Assembly: GCF_008642355.1 (NCBI RefSeq)
Contig: NZ_CP029193.1
Location: 4,860,001-4,924,000 of the forward strand
Source of the DNA: Streptomyces venezuelae
GTDB lineage: Bacteria; Actinomycetota; Actinomycetes; Streptomycetales; Streptomycetaceae
Reading direction: 5' to 3'
Length of the DNA: 64,000 bases
How positions within the stretch are numbered: the first letter of the stretch is position 1; the number at the start of each line of letters is the position of its first letter. Below, in pieces: positions 38,574 through 47,155 of the stretch. The notes beneath the pieces are model-generated. The model searched no databases. It saw nothing but the letters and a program-made list of their open reading frames with translations, and was not told the origin of the DNA. Both the position numbers and the translations under genes were made by a program.

Positions 38574-39230
38574 GTGCTCTTGCTCGCTCTGGATACCGCA
38601 ACGCCCGCTGTCACCGTCGCCCTCCACGACGGCTCCTCCGTCGTCGCGGAGTCGAGCCAGGTCGACGCCCGCCGCCACGGGGAACTGCTGCTTCCGGCCG
38701 TCGACCGTGTGCTCGCCGAGGCCGGCCTGAAGCTCGACGCCGTGACCGGCATCGTCGCCGGCGTGGGCCCCGGCCCCTACACCGGCCTCCGCGTCGGCCT
38801 GATGACCGCCGACACCTTCGGTCTCGCGCTCGGCGTCCCCGTGCACGGCGTGTGCACGCTGGACGGCCTCGCGTACGCCTCGGGCATCGAAGGCGGCCCC
38901 TTCGTGGTGGCCACCGACGCCCGCCGCAAGGAGGTCTACTGGGCCCGCTACGAAGACGTGCGCACGCGCGCGGGCGAGCCCGCCGTGGACCGTCCCGCGG
39001 AGATCGCCGCCCAGGTCGAGGGGCTGCCTGCCGTCGGCGTGGGCGCGCTGCTCTACCCCGACACGTTCCCCGACGCCCGCGCCCCCGAGCACGTCTCGGC
39101 CGCCGCGCTGGCCTCACTCGCCGCGGAGAAGCTGGCCGCGGGCGAGGAGCTCCTGGAGCCCCGGCCGCTCTACCTGCGCCGCCCCGACGCGCAGGTCCCC
39201 AAGAACTACAAGGTGGTCACCCCGAAGTGA
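38574..39230 (+). CDS. tsaB: tRNA t6A synthesis protein TsaB
   Basis: TsaB, 218 aa, an ASKHA-fold partner of TsaD. It reads LLLALDTATPAVTVALHDG, then HGELLLPAVDRVL and VAGVGPGPYTGLRVGL. GTG 38574. The TGA overlaps the rimI GTG (GTGA), so tsaB-rimI-tsaD is a tight operon. Confidence 0.95.
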   Translation: MLLLALDTATPAVTVALHDGSSVVAESSQVDARRHGELLLPAVDRVLAEAGLKLDAVTGIVAGVGPGPYTGLRVGLMTADTFGLALGVPVHGVCTLDGLAYASGIEGGPFVVATDARRKEVYWARYEDVRTRAGEPAVDRPAEIAAQVEGLPAVGVGALLYPDTFPDARAPEHVSAAALASLAAEKLAAGEELLEPRPLYLRRPDAQVPKNYKVVTPK

Positions 39231-39754
39231 CCGAGGTGACCCAGGTGACGGACTCCGCCGTGCTCCGCGAGATGCGCTGGTGGGACATCGACGCGGTGTT
39301 CGTCCTGGAGAAGGAGCTCTTCCCGGACGACGCGTGGTCGCGCGGGATGTTCTGGTCCGAGCTCGCCCACGCGCGCGGGCCGCAGGCCACCCGGCGGTAC
39401 GTGGTCGCCACGGACGGCGACCGTCTCGTCGGGTACGCGGGCCTCGCCGCCTCAGGGGACCTCGCGGACGTCCAGACCATCGCGGTGGCCCGCGACCACT
39501 GGGGCACCGGCCTCGGCGCCCGGCTCCTCACCGACCTGCTCCAGGCCGCGACCGCCTTCGAGTGCGCCGAGGTCATGCTGGAAGTGCGGGTCGACAACAC
39601 CCGGGCGCAGAAGCTGTACGAACGCTTCGGCTTCGAGCCCATCGGCTTCCGGCGCGGCTACTACCAGCCCGGCAACGTGGACGCCCTGGTCATGCGCCGC
39701 ACCGATCCCTCCACCCCCGCATCCGGCGTACAAGGAACCGAGATCCATGGCTAG
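39227..39754 (+). CDS. rimI: Ribosomal protein S18 N-alanine acetyltransferase
   Basis: GNAT acetyltransferase, 175 aa. The acetyl-CoA site is visible as [20 protein letters not shown], with the C-terminal [19 protein letters not shown] and [15 protein letters not shown] typical of RimI. GTG 39227 overlaps tsaB by 4 nt; later in-frame GTG codons are possible starts. It overlaps tsaD by 8 nt. Confidence 0.92.
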   Translation: MTEVTQVTDSAVLREMRWWDIDAVFVLEKELFPDDAWSRGMFWSELAHARGPQATRRYVVATDGDRLVGYAGLAASGDLADVQTIAVARDHWGTGLGARLLTDLLQAATAFECAEVMLEVRVDNTRAQKLYERFGFEPIGFRRGYYQPGNVDALVMRRTDPSTPASGVQGTEIHG

Positions 39755-40853
39755 CACGCGCGACGAACCCCTCGTCCTCGGCATCGAGACCTCCTGCGAC
39801 GAGACGGGCGTCGGCATCGTCCGCGGCACCACGCTGCTCGCGGACGCCGTCGCCTCCAGCGTCGACGAGCACGCACGCTTCGGCGGCGTCGTGCCCGAGG
39901 TGGCCTCCCGCGCCCACCTCGAAGCGATGGTGCCCACCATCGACCGCGCCCTGAAGGAAGCGGGCGTCAGCGCGAAGGACCTCGACGGCATCGCGGTCAC
40001 CGCGGGCCCCGGCCTCGCGGGCGCGCTGCTCGTCGGCGTCTCGGCCGCGAAGGCGTACGCGTACGCCCTCGGGAAGCCGCTGTACGGCGTCAACCACCTC
40101 GCCTCGCACATCTGCGTCGACCAGCTGGAGCACGGGCCGCTGCCCGAGCCGACGATGGCGCTCCTGGTCTCGGGCGGCCACTCGTCGCTGCTGCTGTCCG
40201 CGGACATCACGTCCGACGTCCGGCCCCTCGGCTCGACGATCGACGACGCGGCGGGCGAGGCCTTCGACAAGATCGCACGCGTGCTGAACCTCGGCTTCCC
40301 CGGCGGCCCCGTCATCGACCGGTACGCGCGCGAGGGCGACCCGAACGCGATCGCCTTCCCGCGCGGTCTCACCGGCCCCCGCGACGCGGCGTACGACTTC
40401 TCCTTCTCCGGCCTGAAGACGTCCGTCGCGCGCTGGATCGAGGCGAAGCGGGCCGCGGGCGAGGAGGTGCCGGTACGTGACGTGTCGGCGTCCTTCCAGG
40501 AAGCGGTCGTCGACGTGCTGACCCGCAAGGCCGTACGGGCCTGCAAGGACGAGGGCGTCGACCACCTGATGATCGGCGGCGGCGTGGCGGCCAACTCGCG
40601 GCTGCGCGCCCTCGCCCAGGAGCGGTGCGAGAAGGCGGGCATCCGGCTGCGCGTGCCGCGGCCCAAGCTCTGCACGGACAACGGCGCGATGGTGGCGGCC
40701 CTCGGCGCGGAGATGGTGGCCCGCAACAGGGCGGCGTCGTCCTGGGACCTGTCGGCGGACTCGTCGCTCCCGGTGACGGAACCGCACGTGCCGGGGCACT
40801 CGCACGACCACGATCACGTGCATGAGGTCAGCAAGGAGAACCTGTACTCGTGA
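39747..40853 (+). CDS. tsaD: tRNA threonylcarbamoyladenosine transferase TsaD, His-tailed
   Basis: TsaD, 368 aa, completes t6A on ANN-decoding tRNAs. It reads [16 protein letters not shown], the metal-binding [29 protein letters not shown] and CTDNGAMVA. About 25 extra residues at the C-terminus contain [12 protein letters not shown], a potential metal-binding tail outside the family core. Its stop overlaps the start of the next gene (GTGA). Confidence 0.95.
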   Translation: MASTRDEPLVLGIETSCDETGVGIVRGTTLLADAVASSVDEHARFGGVVPEVASRAHLEAMVPTIDRALKEAGVSAKDLDGIAVTAGPGLAGALLVGVSAAKAYAYALGKPLYGVNHLASHICVDQLEHGPLPEPTMALLVSGGHSSLLLSADITSDVRPLGSTIDDAAGEAFDKIARVLNLGFPGGPVIDRYAREGDPNAIAFPRGLTGPRDAAYDFSFSGLKTSVARWIEAKRAAGEEVPVRDVSASFQEAVVDVLTRKAVRACKDEGVDHLMIGGGVAANSRLRALAQERCEKAGIRLRVPRPKLCTDNGAMVAALGAEMVARNRAASSWDLSADSSLPVTEPHVPGHSHDHDHVHEVSKENLYS

Positions 40854-41107
40854 CGGTCGCGTTGATGTGGGAGGCGCGGGCGGCCGAGGGGCGCGGTGAC
40901 GACCTGCTGGCCTGGGCGAAGTCCCAGAAGCTCGACGGCGCCCCGGTCCGCCGCGAGACGTTCCGCGCGCCGCAGGACCGGGTCCTCGTCATCACGTGGT
41001 GGGACGCCGCGTACGACGCGGAGCTGCCCGAACTCCCGGAGCCGGCGGGGGAGCTCGTGACGCGGGCGGTGCACCGGTGGCGGTTCGAGTCGGTGGAGCG
41101 GGTCTAG
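40850..41107 (+). CDS. Small protein translationally coupled to tsaD
   Basis: 85 aa, GTG 40850 inside the tsaD stop overlap. The sequence [20 protein letters not shown] and later [20 protein letters not shown] looks like a compact alpha/beta domain; an antibiotic-biosynthesis-monooxygenase-like ferredoxin fold is possible but unproven. The coupling suggests a role linked to the t6A operon. It converges on the methyltransferase with a 4-nt overlap. Confidence 0.75.
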   Translation: MTVALMWEARAAEGRGDDLLAWAKSQKLDGAPVRRETFRAPQDRVLVITWWDAAYDAELPELPEPAGELVTRAVHRWRFESVERV

Positions 41108-41691
41108 GTCTTCTCGTACGTCAACAGGTACCTCCAGAACAGGAGGTGGCGCACGCTGCTGCCCGGCAGGAGGCGGGCCGCCTCCCTGCGGATGTCGGGG
41201 AGGCGCATGTCCGGCCGCTGCACGGGGGGCCTGAGCGGGGGCGTGCGCTCGCCGCGCAGGCGCTCCGAGGCGTACACGGCCGCTCGCGCCGCCGCGTTCG
41301 CGGGGGACGCCACGACGTCCCACCAGGTCGCGCCCGCGTAGCAGCCGAGGACGAGCAGCGTGCCGCCCGGGGCGAGGGCGTCGCGGAGGCGGGTCACCGT
41401 GTCGAAGGGCATGTGGTGCAGGCTCGCCAGGCAGGTGATGACGTCGTAGTGGGCCGCGGGCAGGGCCTCCTCCGTCACGTCCGCCCGGCGGAAGCGCGGG
41501 CCGCCGCCCACCGCCCGCGCCTCGGCGATGACCTCCGCCGACGGGTCCAGCGCGTCGACCTCGTAGCCGCGGGCCGCGAGACGGCGGGCGAAGCGGCCCG
41601 TGCCGCAGCCGACGTCGAGGGCGGTGCGGCCGCCCGGCGGCAGGTTCCGGAGGAGCAGCGGGTGGTAGTGGTCGTTGTGGTCGAAGGGCAT
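41104..41691 (-). CDS. Class I SAM-dependent methyltransferase
   Basis: 195 aa from ATG 41691 (MPFDHNDHYHPLLLRNLPPG). Motif I is ALDVGCGTGRFARRLAARG, with DALDPSAE as the acidic strand 2 and YDVITCLASLHHM as motif IV. The frame stays open upstream to 42039, but that part is the shadow of the TetR gene. Substrate unknown. Confidence 0.88.
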   Translation of the reverse strand: MPFDHNDHYHPLLLRNLPPGGRTALDVGCGTGRFARRLAARGYEVDALDPSAEVIAEARAVGGGPRFRRADVTEEALPAAHYDVITCLASLHHMPFDTVTRLRDALAPGGTLLVLGCYAGATWWDVVASPANAAARAAVYASERLRGERTPPLRPPVQRPDMRLPDIRREAARLLPGSSVRHLLFWRYLLTYEKT

Positions 41692-41723
41692 GCGGGGGAG
41701 CCTCGCACAGCCGCCCGGATCGA

Positions 41724-42440
41724 TCACGGAACGCTTCTCGGCCTGCCCAGCAGTCCGTCGACGACCGCCCCGAGCTGGCCCGTCACGTCGTAGTCCTCGG
41801 TGAGTTCGGACCAGCGGCCCGCCAGCGCCGCCAGATGGGGGAGCTCGGTCGCGTCCACGTCGGCGAGCAGGTCCGGGAAGTGCCGCTTGCGGCCCGGGTC
41901 CTCGGCGCGGCGTTCCATCGCGTGGCGGAAGGCGAGGTCTCCGTAGACGCAGTGCCAGATCGTCCGGTACGCGCGCACAGCCTCCTCGGGAGTGAGTCCG
42001 CACGCGATGCCGCACGCGATGATCTCCTCGACCATCCACAGGGCGCCCTCGTCGGTGAGGTCGCCGAGGCTGAGCACCTCGACCACCCAGGGCATCCGCG
42101 CCAGCGTGCCGTGCATGTGCAGGGAGACGGCGAGAAGACGGTCGCGCGGGTCGTCGGGGAGTTCGGGGCGTGGGACCGTGGCGGCCGTACCGGCGAGCGT
42201 GAGCATCAGGAGCTCGTCCTTGTCCCGGACGTGGTGGTAGAGCGCCATCGGCGTCGTGCCGACCTCCTTGGCGACCCGGCGCATGCTCAGGCCCGCGACG
42301 CCCTCCGCCTCCAGGATCCGGCGGGCCGTCGCGACGATCGTCTCCGGGTCGATGCGGCGGGGGCGGCCCACACCGCGCTTCTTCGCCGGCGCCCCGGTCT
42401 TCTTCGCGGGTGCCGTCTGCTCGCTGTCCTCTGCTGCCAC
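41724..42440 (-). CDS. TetR-family transcriptional regulator
   Basis: 238 aa from GTG 42440. A Lys/Ala-rich leader (PAKKTGAPAKKRGVGRPRR) precedes the helix-turn-helix (GLSMRRVAKEVGTTPMALYHHVRDKDELLML). The C-terminal part is a TetR_C-like ligand domain. It is divergent from the MFS exporter gene, with a perfect palindrome between them, so it probably represses the exporter and itself. Confidence 0.92.
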   Translation of the reverse strand: MAAEDSEQTAPAKKTGAPAKKRGVGRPRRIDPETIVATARRILEAEGVAGLSMRRVAKEVGTTPMALYHHVRDKDELLMLTLAGTAATVPRPELPDDPRDRLLAVSLHMHGTLARMPWVVEVLSLGDLTDEGALWMVEEIIACGIACGLTPEEAVRAYRTIWHCVYGDLAFRHAMERRAEDPGRKRHFPDLLADVDATELPHLAALAGRWSELTEDYDVTGQLGAVVDGLLGRPRSVP

Positions 42441-42494
42441 CCGGTCATTGTCGCGCCTGCCCCCGGACGGCGGGACACAGCCCTTGCGCTATTT

Positions 42495-42508
42495 CTATAC
42501 GCGTATAG
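42495..42508. promoter_or_regulatory. Operator palindrome between tetR and the MFS exporter gene
   Basis: CTATACGCGTATAG, a perfect 14-bp palindrome, 14 nt before the exporter ATG and 55 nt from the regulator GTG. It stands out as AT-rich in a GC-rich setting. The probable binding site of the adjacent TetR protein, overlapping the exporter promoter. Confidence 0.8.
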
Positions 42509-42521
42509 TAATGTCCGTCGC

Positions 42522-44051
42522 ATGGTGAACGTGAACCCGAACCCGAGCCCGAACGCTCAACCCGGGCGTTTGCTGCTGCCGGTGCTGCTGACCGTGCAGT
42601 TCCTCGTCTCCCTCGACATGTCCGTCGTCAACATCGCCCTGCCCGACATGGGCGACGACCTCGGCTTCGCGCCCGATGCGCTGCTGTGGGTCGTCAACGC
42701 CTACGCGCTGGCCTTCGGCGGTCTGCTCATGCTCGGCGGGCGCCTCGCCGACCTGATCGGACGGCGCACCACGCTCACGTGGGGCTTCGCAGTCTTCGGT
42801 GTCGCGAGCCTCGCGGGCGGGCTCGCCCTCGCGCCGGGGCAGCTCATCGCGGCGCGCGCGGTGCAGGGCGCGGGCGCGGCGGCGCTCGCACCCGTCGCGC
42901 TCGCCCTGATCACCGTGAACTACGCGGCGGGGCCCGCGCGGTCCCGCGCGCTCGGCCTCTGGGGCGTCTCCGGCGCGCTCGGCGGCGCCGTCGGGATCAT
43001 GGCGGGCGGCGTGCTCACCGACTGGGTGGGCTGGCGCTCCGTGATGCTGATCAACGTCCCCGTGGTGCTCGCCGCACTCCTCGCCGCCCGGCACGGCGTG
43101 CCCGCAGACCGCCGTACGGGACCCGCGCCCCGCCTCGACGTCACCGGCGCCCTGCTCGTCACGGCGGGGGCGACGCTGCTCGTCCTCGGCCTCGTGCGCA
43201 CGGAGACGCACGGCTGGACGTCGGGCACCACCCTCGGCACGCTCGCCGCCGCCGCCGTGCTGCTCGCCGCCTTCGTCGCCGTCGAGGCCCGCAAGCGTGA
43301 ACCCCTGCTGCGGCTGGGCCTGCTCGGTCCGGCGCACCGGCCCGTGCTCTCCGCGAACGTCTTCGCCCTGCTGATGTCCTCGGGACAGTTCGCCGCGTTC
43401 TACTTCACCTCGCTCCACCTCCAGCAGGTGATGGGGTACGGGCCGACGGCGGCCGGCGCCGCGTTCCTGCCGTTCTGTGCGGGCGTCGTGGCCGGGTCGA
43501 CGGTCGCGACGCGCACGGTCGGGCGGTTCGGCGAGCGGGCACTGCTCGTGGCGGGCGGGCTGCTCGGCGCCGCCGGGTTCGGATGGTTCGCGCTGACCGT
43601 CGAGGCGGGCGGCACGTTCCTCGGCTCCATCCTCGGGCCCTCGCTGGTCGCGAGCGTCGGCATCGGCCTGTGCTTCGTACCGCTCGGCACGGCGGCCACC
43701 GGCGGCGTCGCGCCCGAGGAGACCGGCATGGCCTCCGGGCTGCTCAACAGCTCCCGCCAGCTCGGCGGCTCCCTCGGCCTCGCCGTCCTGGTCACCGTCG
43801 CGGCGAGCGCCACGGGGGAGGAGTGGGGCAGGGGCGCCCTCGCCGACGGGTACGCGGCCGCCTTCGCGGTCTCCGCGGGGCTCCTGGTGGCGGCCGCCCT
43901 CGCGACCGCGGCCCTGCACGGGCGTCGTACGCCTCCTGCCGACACCCCGGCCACACCGCCGCGACCTGCGGAAACAGCCGTCGGAAAAGAAACTTCGAGA
44001 AATCTCGGCGACGATGTCGAAACGGGCGTCTCCCGTTCGACGCAGGGGTGA
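42522..44051 (+). CDS. MFS drug exporter, DHA2 (EmrB/QacA) family
   Basis: 509 aa from ATG 42522, consistent with 14 membrane segments. Motifs: LDMSVVNIALPDMGDDLGF in helix 1, WVVNAYALAFGGLLMLGGRL, the loop GGRLADLIGRRTT, and GLWGVSGALGGAVGIMAGG (motif C of antiporters). Probably exports drugs or other toxic compounds using the proton gradient under control of the divergent TetR protein. The long upstream open frame is a shadow. Confidence 0.92.
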   Translation: MVNVNPNPSPNAQPGRLLLPVLLTVQFLVSLDMSVVNIALPDMGDDLGFAPDALLWVVNAYALAFGGLLMLGGRLADLIGRRTTLTWGFAVFGVASLAGGLALAPGQLIAARAVQGAGAAALAPVALALITVNYAAGPARSRALGLWGVSGALGGAVGIMAGGVLTDWVGWRSVMLINVPVVLAALLAARHGVPADRRTGPAPRLDVTGALLVTAGATLLVLGLVRTETHGWTSGTTLGTLAAAAVLLAAFVAVEARKREPLLRLGLLGPAHRPVLSANVFALLMSSGQFAAFYFTSLHLQQVMGYGPTAAGAAFLPFCAGVVAGSTVATRTVGRFGERALLVAGGLLGAAGFGWFALTVEAGGTFLGSILGPSLVASVGIGLCFVPLGTAATGGVAPEETGMASGLLNSSRQLGGSLGLAVLVTVAASATGEEWGRGALADGYAAAFAVSAGLLVAAALATAALHGRRTPPADTPATPPRPAETAVGKETSRNLGDDVETGVSRSTQG

Positions 44052-44094
44052 GAGGCGAGGAGAAGCCCCGCCGCCACCCGAAGGGGAGACCACC

Positions 44095-44448
44095 ATGCCG
44101 CGCTACCTGACGATGATCCGCATCGACGAGAACAACGCGCCCGAGGGCGGCCCGAGCCCCGAACTCCAGGAGCGCATGGGCGCGCTCCTGGAGGAGATCA
44201 CCAGGGCCGGGGTCATGCTCGACACCGCGGGCCTGCGGCCGACCTCCGAAGGCACCCGCGTGACCTGGGACAAGGGCGAACTGTCCACGACCGACGGCCC
44301 GTTCACCGAGACCAAGGAGGTCATCGGCGGCTACTCCATCTGCCAGGCCAAGAACATGGCGGAAGCCGTCGAGTGGACCAAGCGGTTCCTCAAGACCCAC
44401 GAGGACTACTGGACGATCACCGCGGAGGTCCGGGAGATCGAGGGCTGA
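44095..44448 (+). CDS. YCII/DGPF-domain protein
   Basis: 117 aa, MPRYLTMIRIDENNAPEGG..., with the DGPF signature in STTDGPFTETKEVIGGYSI. ATG 44095 follows AAGGGGAG. Proteins of this type are genetically linked to ECF42 sigma factors, as here, where the sigma gene follows after 49 nt. Their biochemical role is unresolved. Confidence 0.93.
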   Translation: MPRYLTMIRIDENNAPEGGPSPELQERMGALLEEITRAGVMLDTAGLRPTSEGTRVTWDKGELSTTDGPFTETKEVIGGYSICQAKNMAEAVEWTKRFLKTHEDYWTITAEVREIEG

Positions 44449-44497
44449 ACCTCGCCCCTGTTGCCTTTGCGGCGGTGGCGCCGGGGTGCTCTGATGG

Positions 44498-45820
44498 ATG
44501 GCCGTGAGCCATCCCCCGGAGCACCCCCGCCAGGCCATCGAAACCGTCTTCCGCATGGAGTCGCCACGCATCATCGCCGGTGTCACGCGGATCGTACGAG
44601 ACGTCGGCATCGCCGAGGAACTGGCCCAGGACGCCCTCGTGGCCGCCCTCGAACAGTGGCCCGCACAAGGCGTCCCCGACAACCCGGGCGCCTGGCTCAT
44701 GGCCACCGCCAGGAACCGCGCCGTCGACCTGGTGCGCCGCCGCGAGCGCTACGCGCGCAAGCTCGCCGAGGTCGGCCGCGACCTGGAGACCGCCCCGGCG
44801 CACGCGGGCCCGCTCGAACCGCCCGACCCCGACGCCATCGACGACGACCTCCTGCGGCTCGTCTTCATCGCCTGCCACCCGGTGCTCTCCACCGAGGCCC
44901 GCGTGGCGCTCACGCTGCGCCTCCTCGGCGGCCTGTCCACCGCGGAGATCGCCCGCGCGATGCTGGCCCCCGAACCGACCGTGGCGCAGCGGATCGTGCG
45001 CGCCAAACGCACCCTCGCCGCCCGCGCCGTCGCCTTCGAGGTCCCCTACGGACCCGACCGCGACGCCCGCCTCGGGTCGGTCCTCGAAGTCATCTACCTG
45101 ATCTTCAACGAGGGGTACGCGGCCACGGCGGGCGACGACCTCGTGCGCCCCGCCCTCTGCGAGGACGCGCTGCGCCTGGCCCGGGTGCTCGCCGCCCTCA
45201 TGCCCGAGGAGTCCGAGGCGCACGGCCTGGCCGCGCTCCTCGAACTCCAGGCCTCGCGCACGGCGGCCCGCACGGGCCCGGCCGGCGAACCGGTGCTGCT
45301 CAAGGACCAGAGCCGCGCCCACTGGAACCAGATGCTGGTCCGGCGCGGTTTCGCCGCCCTGGCACGCGCCCAGGCCACGGCGCCCTCACCCGCCGGCGCC
45401 CTCGGCCCGTACGCGCTGCAGGCCGCGATCGCCGCCTGCCACGCCCACGCGCACAGCTACGAGGAGACCGACTGGCAGCAGATCGCCGCCCTCTACGGCC
45501 TGCTCGCCGCCCGCGCCCCGTCCCCGGTCGTCGAGCTGAACCGCGCGGTCGCGGTGGCGATGGCGCAGGGCACGGAGGCCGGGCTCGTCCTCGTCGACGC
45601 GCTGACCGCCGAACCCGTCCTGAAGGACTACCACTTGCTGCCCAGCGTCCGCGGCGACCTCCTGGAGCGGCTCGGACGCGCCGACGAGGCCCACGCCGAG
45701 TTCGAGCGCGCCGCGTCGCTGGCGCGCAACGAACGGGAACGGGAACTGCTCCTGGCGCGGGCCGCCGACTGCTGGGCGGGATCGGGGCGCGGGGCCAGGC
45801 CCGCGGAGAGCGCCTCGTGA
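44498..45820 (+). CDS. ECF42-type RNA polymerase sigma factor
   Basis: 440 aa, much longer than a minimal ECF factor. Region 2 (AEELAQDALVAALEQWP... ARNRAVDLVRRRERYARKL) and region 4 (ALTLRLLGGLSTAEIARAML... AQRIVRAKRTLAARAV) occupy about 180 residues. The remaining 250 form a helical TPR-like C-terminal domain (VYLIFNEGYAATAGDDLVR; ELNRAVAVAMAQG; GRADEAHAEFERAASLA). This C-terminal extension and the DGPF neighbour define group ECF42, which lacks a classical anti-sigma factor. Confidence 0.93.
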   Translation: MAVSHPPEHPRQAIETVFRMESPRIIAGVTRIVRDVGIAEELAQDALVAALEQWPAQGVPDNPGAWLMATARNRAVDLVRRRERYARKLAEVGRDLETAPAHAGPLEPPDPDAIDDDLLRLVFIACHPVLSTEARVALTLRLLGGLSTAEIARAMLAPEPTVAQRIVRAKRTLAARAVAFEVPYGPDRDARLGSVLEVIYLIFNEGYAATAGDDLVRPALCEDALRLARVLAALMPEESEAHGLAALLELQASRTAARTGPAGEPVLLKDQSRAHWNQMLVRRGFAALARAQATAPSPAGALGPYALQAAIAACHAHAHSYEETDWQQIAALYGLLAARAPSPVVELNRAVAVAMAQGTEAGLVLVDALTAEPVLKDYHLLPSVRGDLLERLGRADEAHAEFERAASLARNERERELLLARAADCWAGSGRGARPAESAS

Positions 45821-45828
45821 GGCGGCGT

Positions 45829-47073
45829 CTATGCGGGTGGGGGCGCCGGGTGGCCGATCAGCATCGTCGGGGCGCCCGACACCCGCGTCAGGAAGACGGT
45901 CGCCGCGTTCCCGCCCTGCGGCTTCACCTTGCGCCGCAGCTCCTCCGGCTCGACTGCGGAGCCGCGCTTCTTCACGGTGAGGATGCCGACCTCGCGCTCG
46001 CGCAGCAGGGCCTTCAGCTTCTTCACGTTGAACGGGATGCGGTCGGTGATCTCGTACGCCGTCGCGTACGGGGTGGCGTGCAGGGTGTCGGAGGTGACGT
46101 ACGCGATGGTCTCGTCGACCAGTCCGCCCTCGACCCGGGCGGCGACCTCGGCGACCAGGTGGGCGCGGATGACGGCGCCGTCGGGCTCGTACAGGTAGCG
46201 CCCGACGGGACGCACCTCCGGGTCGGGCAGCATCGTGGCGAGCGGGGTCCACAGGGAGGCGCCGCCGGGCAGGAGCGTGGCGCGGTGCGAGGCGGGCGTG
46301 TCCGTGCCGAACCAGAGCACGGCCTCCTTCACGTCGCCGCCGTCCGAGATCCACTCGGCCGCGGCCTCGGCGGGGATCGCCTCGTGCGGGATGCCGGGGG
46401 CGATCTTCAGCGCGGCGAGCGGGGCCGCGAGTGCCGCACCGACCGCCCAGGAGAGGGGTGGTGAGTACGCCTCCGGGTCGAAGATCCGGCCGCGGCCACC
46501 CCGCCGCGCGGGGTCCACGAAGACGGCGTCGTACGCGGACGTGTCCACCTCGGCGACGTCCGCCTCGCGCACCTCGATCAGGTCGGCGAGCCCGAGCGCC
46601 TCGGCGTTGGCGCGGGCGACCGCGCAGGTCAGCGGGTCGCGGTCGACGGCGAGCACGGAGATCCCGGCGCGCGCGAGGGCGATGGCGTCGCCGCCGATGC
46701 CGCAGCACAGGTCGGCGAGTGAACGTACGCCCAAGGCCTTGAAGCTCTCCGCGCGGTGCGCGGCGACGGACGCGCGCGTGGACTGCTCCACGCCGTTCGG
46801 CGTGAAGAACATGCGGACCGCGTCCTCGGCACCGAACTTGGCGGCGGCCCGGGTGCGCAGCCGGGCCTGGGCGAGCGCCGCGGAGACCAGGGGCGCCGGG
46901 TGGGTGCGGCGCAGCCTGGTGGCGGCGGCGAGCTCATCGGCCGGTGCGACGTCCCGCACCTCGTCGAGCAGGGCCCGGCCCTCTTCGGTGCGCAGGGCGG
47001 CGAAGGCGGCGAGGGGGTCGCCGAGGTCGGTCTCGTGGGCGCTCGGCGTGTTCGGGTCGTTCACCCGCCCCAT
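45829..47073 (-). CDS. THUMP-like class I methyltransferase
   Basis: 414 aa from ATG 47073; GTG 47064 is an alternative with a better upstream purine run. The methyltransferase core has LADLCCGIGGDAIALARAG (motif I), SVLAVDRDPLTCAVARANAEALG and VFVDPARRGGRGRIFDPE. The C-terminal third (VKKLKALLREREVGILTVKK with KKRGSAVEPEELRRKVKPQG) resembles THUMP-like RNA-binding segments. RNA is the probable substrate. It is convergent with the sigma gene and divergent from the deacetylase. Confidence 0.85.
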   Translation of the reverse strand: MGRVNDPNTPSAHETDLGDPLAAFAALRTEEGRALLDEVRDVAPADELAAATRLRRTHPAPLVSAALAQARLRTRAAAKFGAEDAVRMFFTPNGVEQSTRASVAAHRAESFKALGVRSLADLCCGIGGDAIALARAGISVLAVDRDPLTCAVARANAEALGLADLIEVREADVAEVDTSAYDAVFVDPARRGGRGRIFDPEAYSPPLSWAVGAALAAPLAALKIAPGIPHEAIPAEAAAEWISDGGDVKEAVLWFGTDTPASHRATLLPGGASLWTPLATMLPDPEVRPVGRYLYEPDGAVIRAHLVAEVAARVEGGLVDETIAYVTSDTLHATPYATAYEITDRIPFNVKKLKALLREREVGILTVKKRGSAVEPEELRRKVKPQGGNAATVFLTRVSGAPTMLIGHPAPPPA

Positions 47074-47155
47074 TGTGGGCCAGTCGGTGGATGGTGCGCG
47101 TCCGGCGGCGGTGTCGGGCCCTCGACACGGCCTTGAGCTGCGAGGATCCGGCGCC

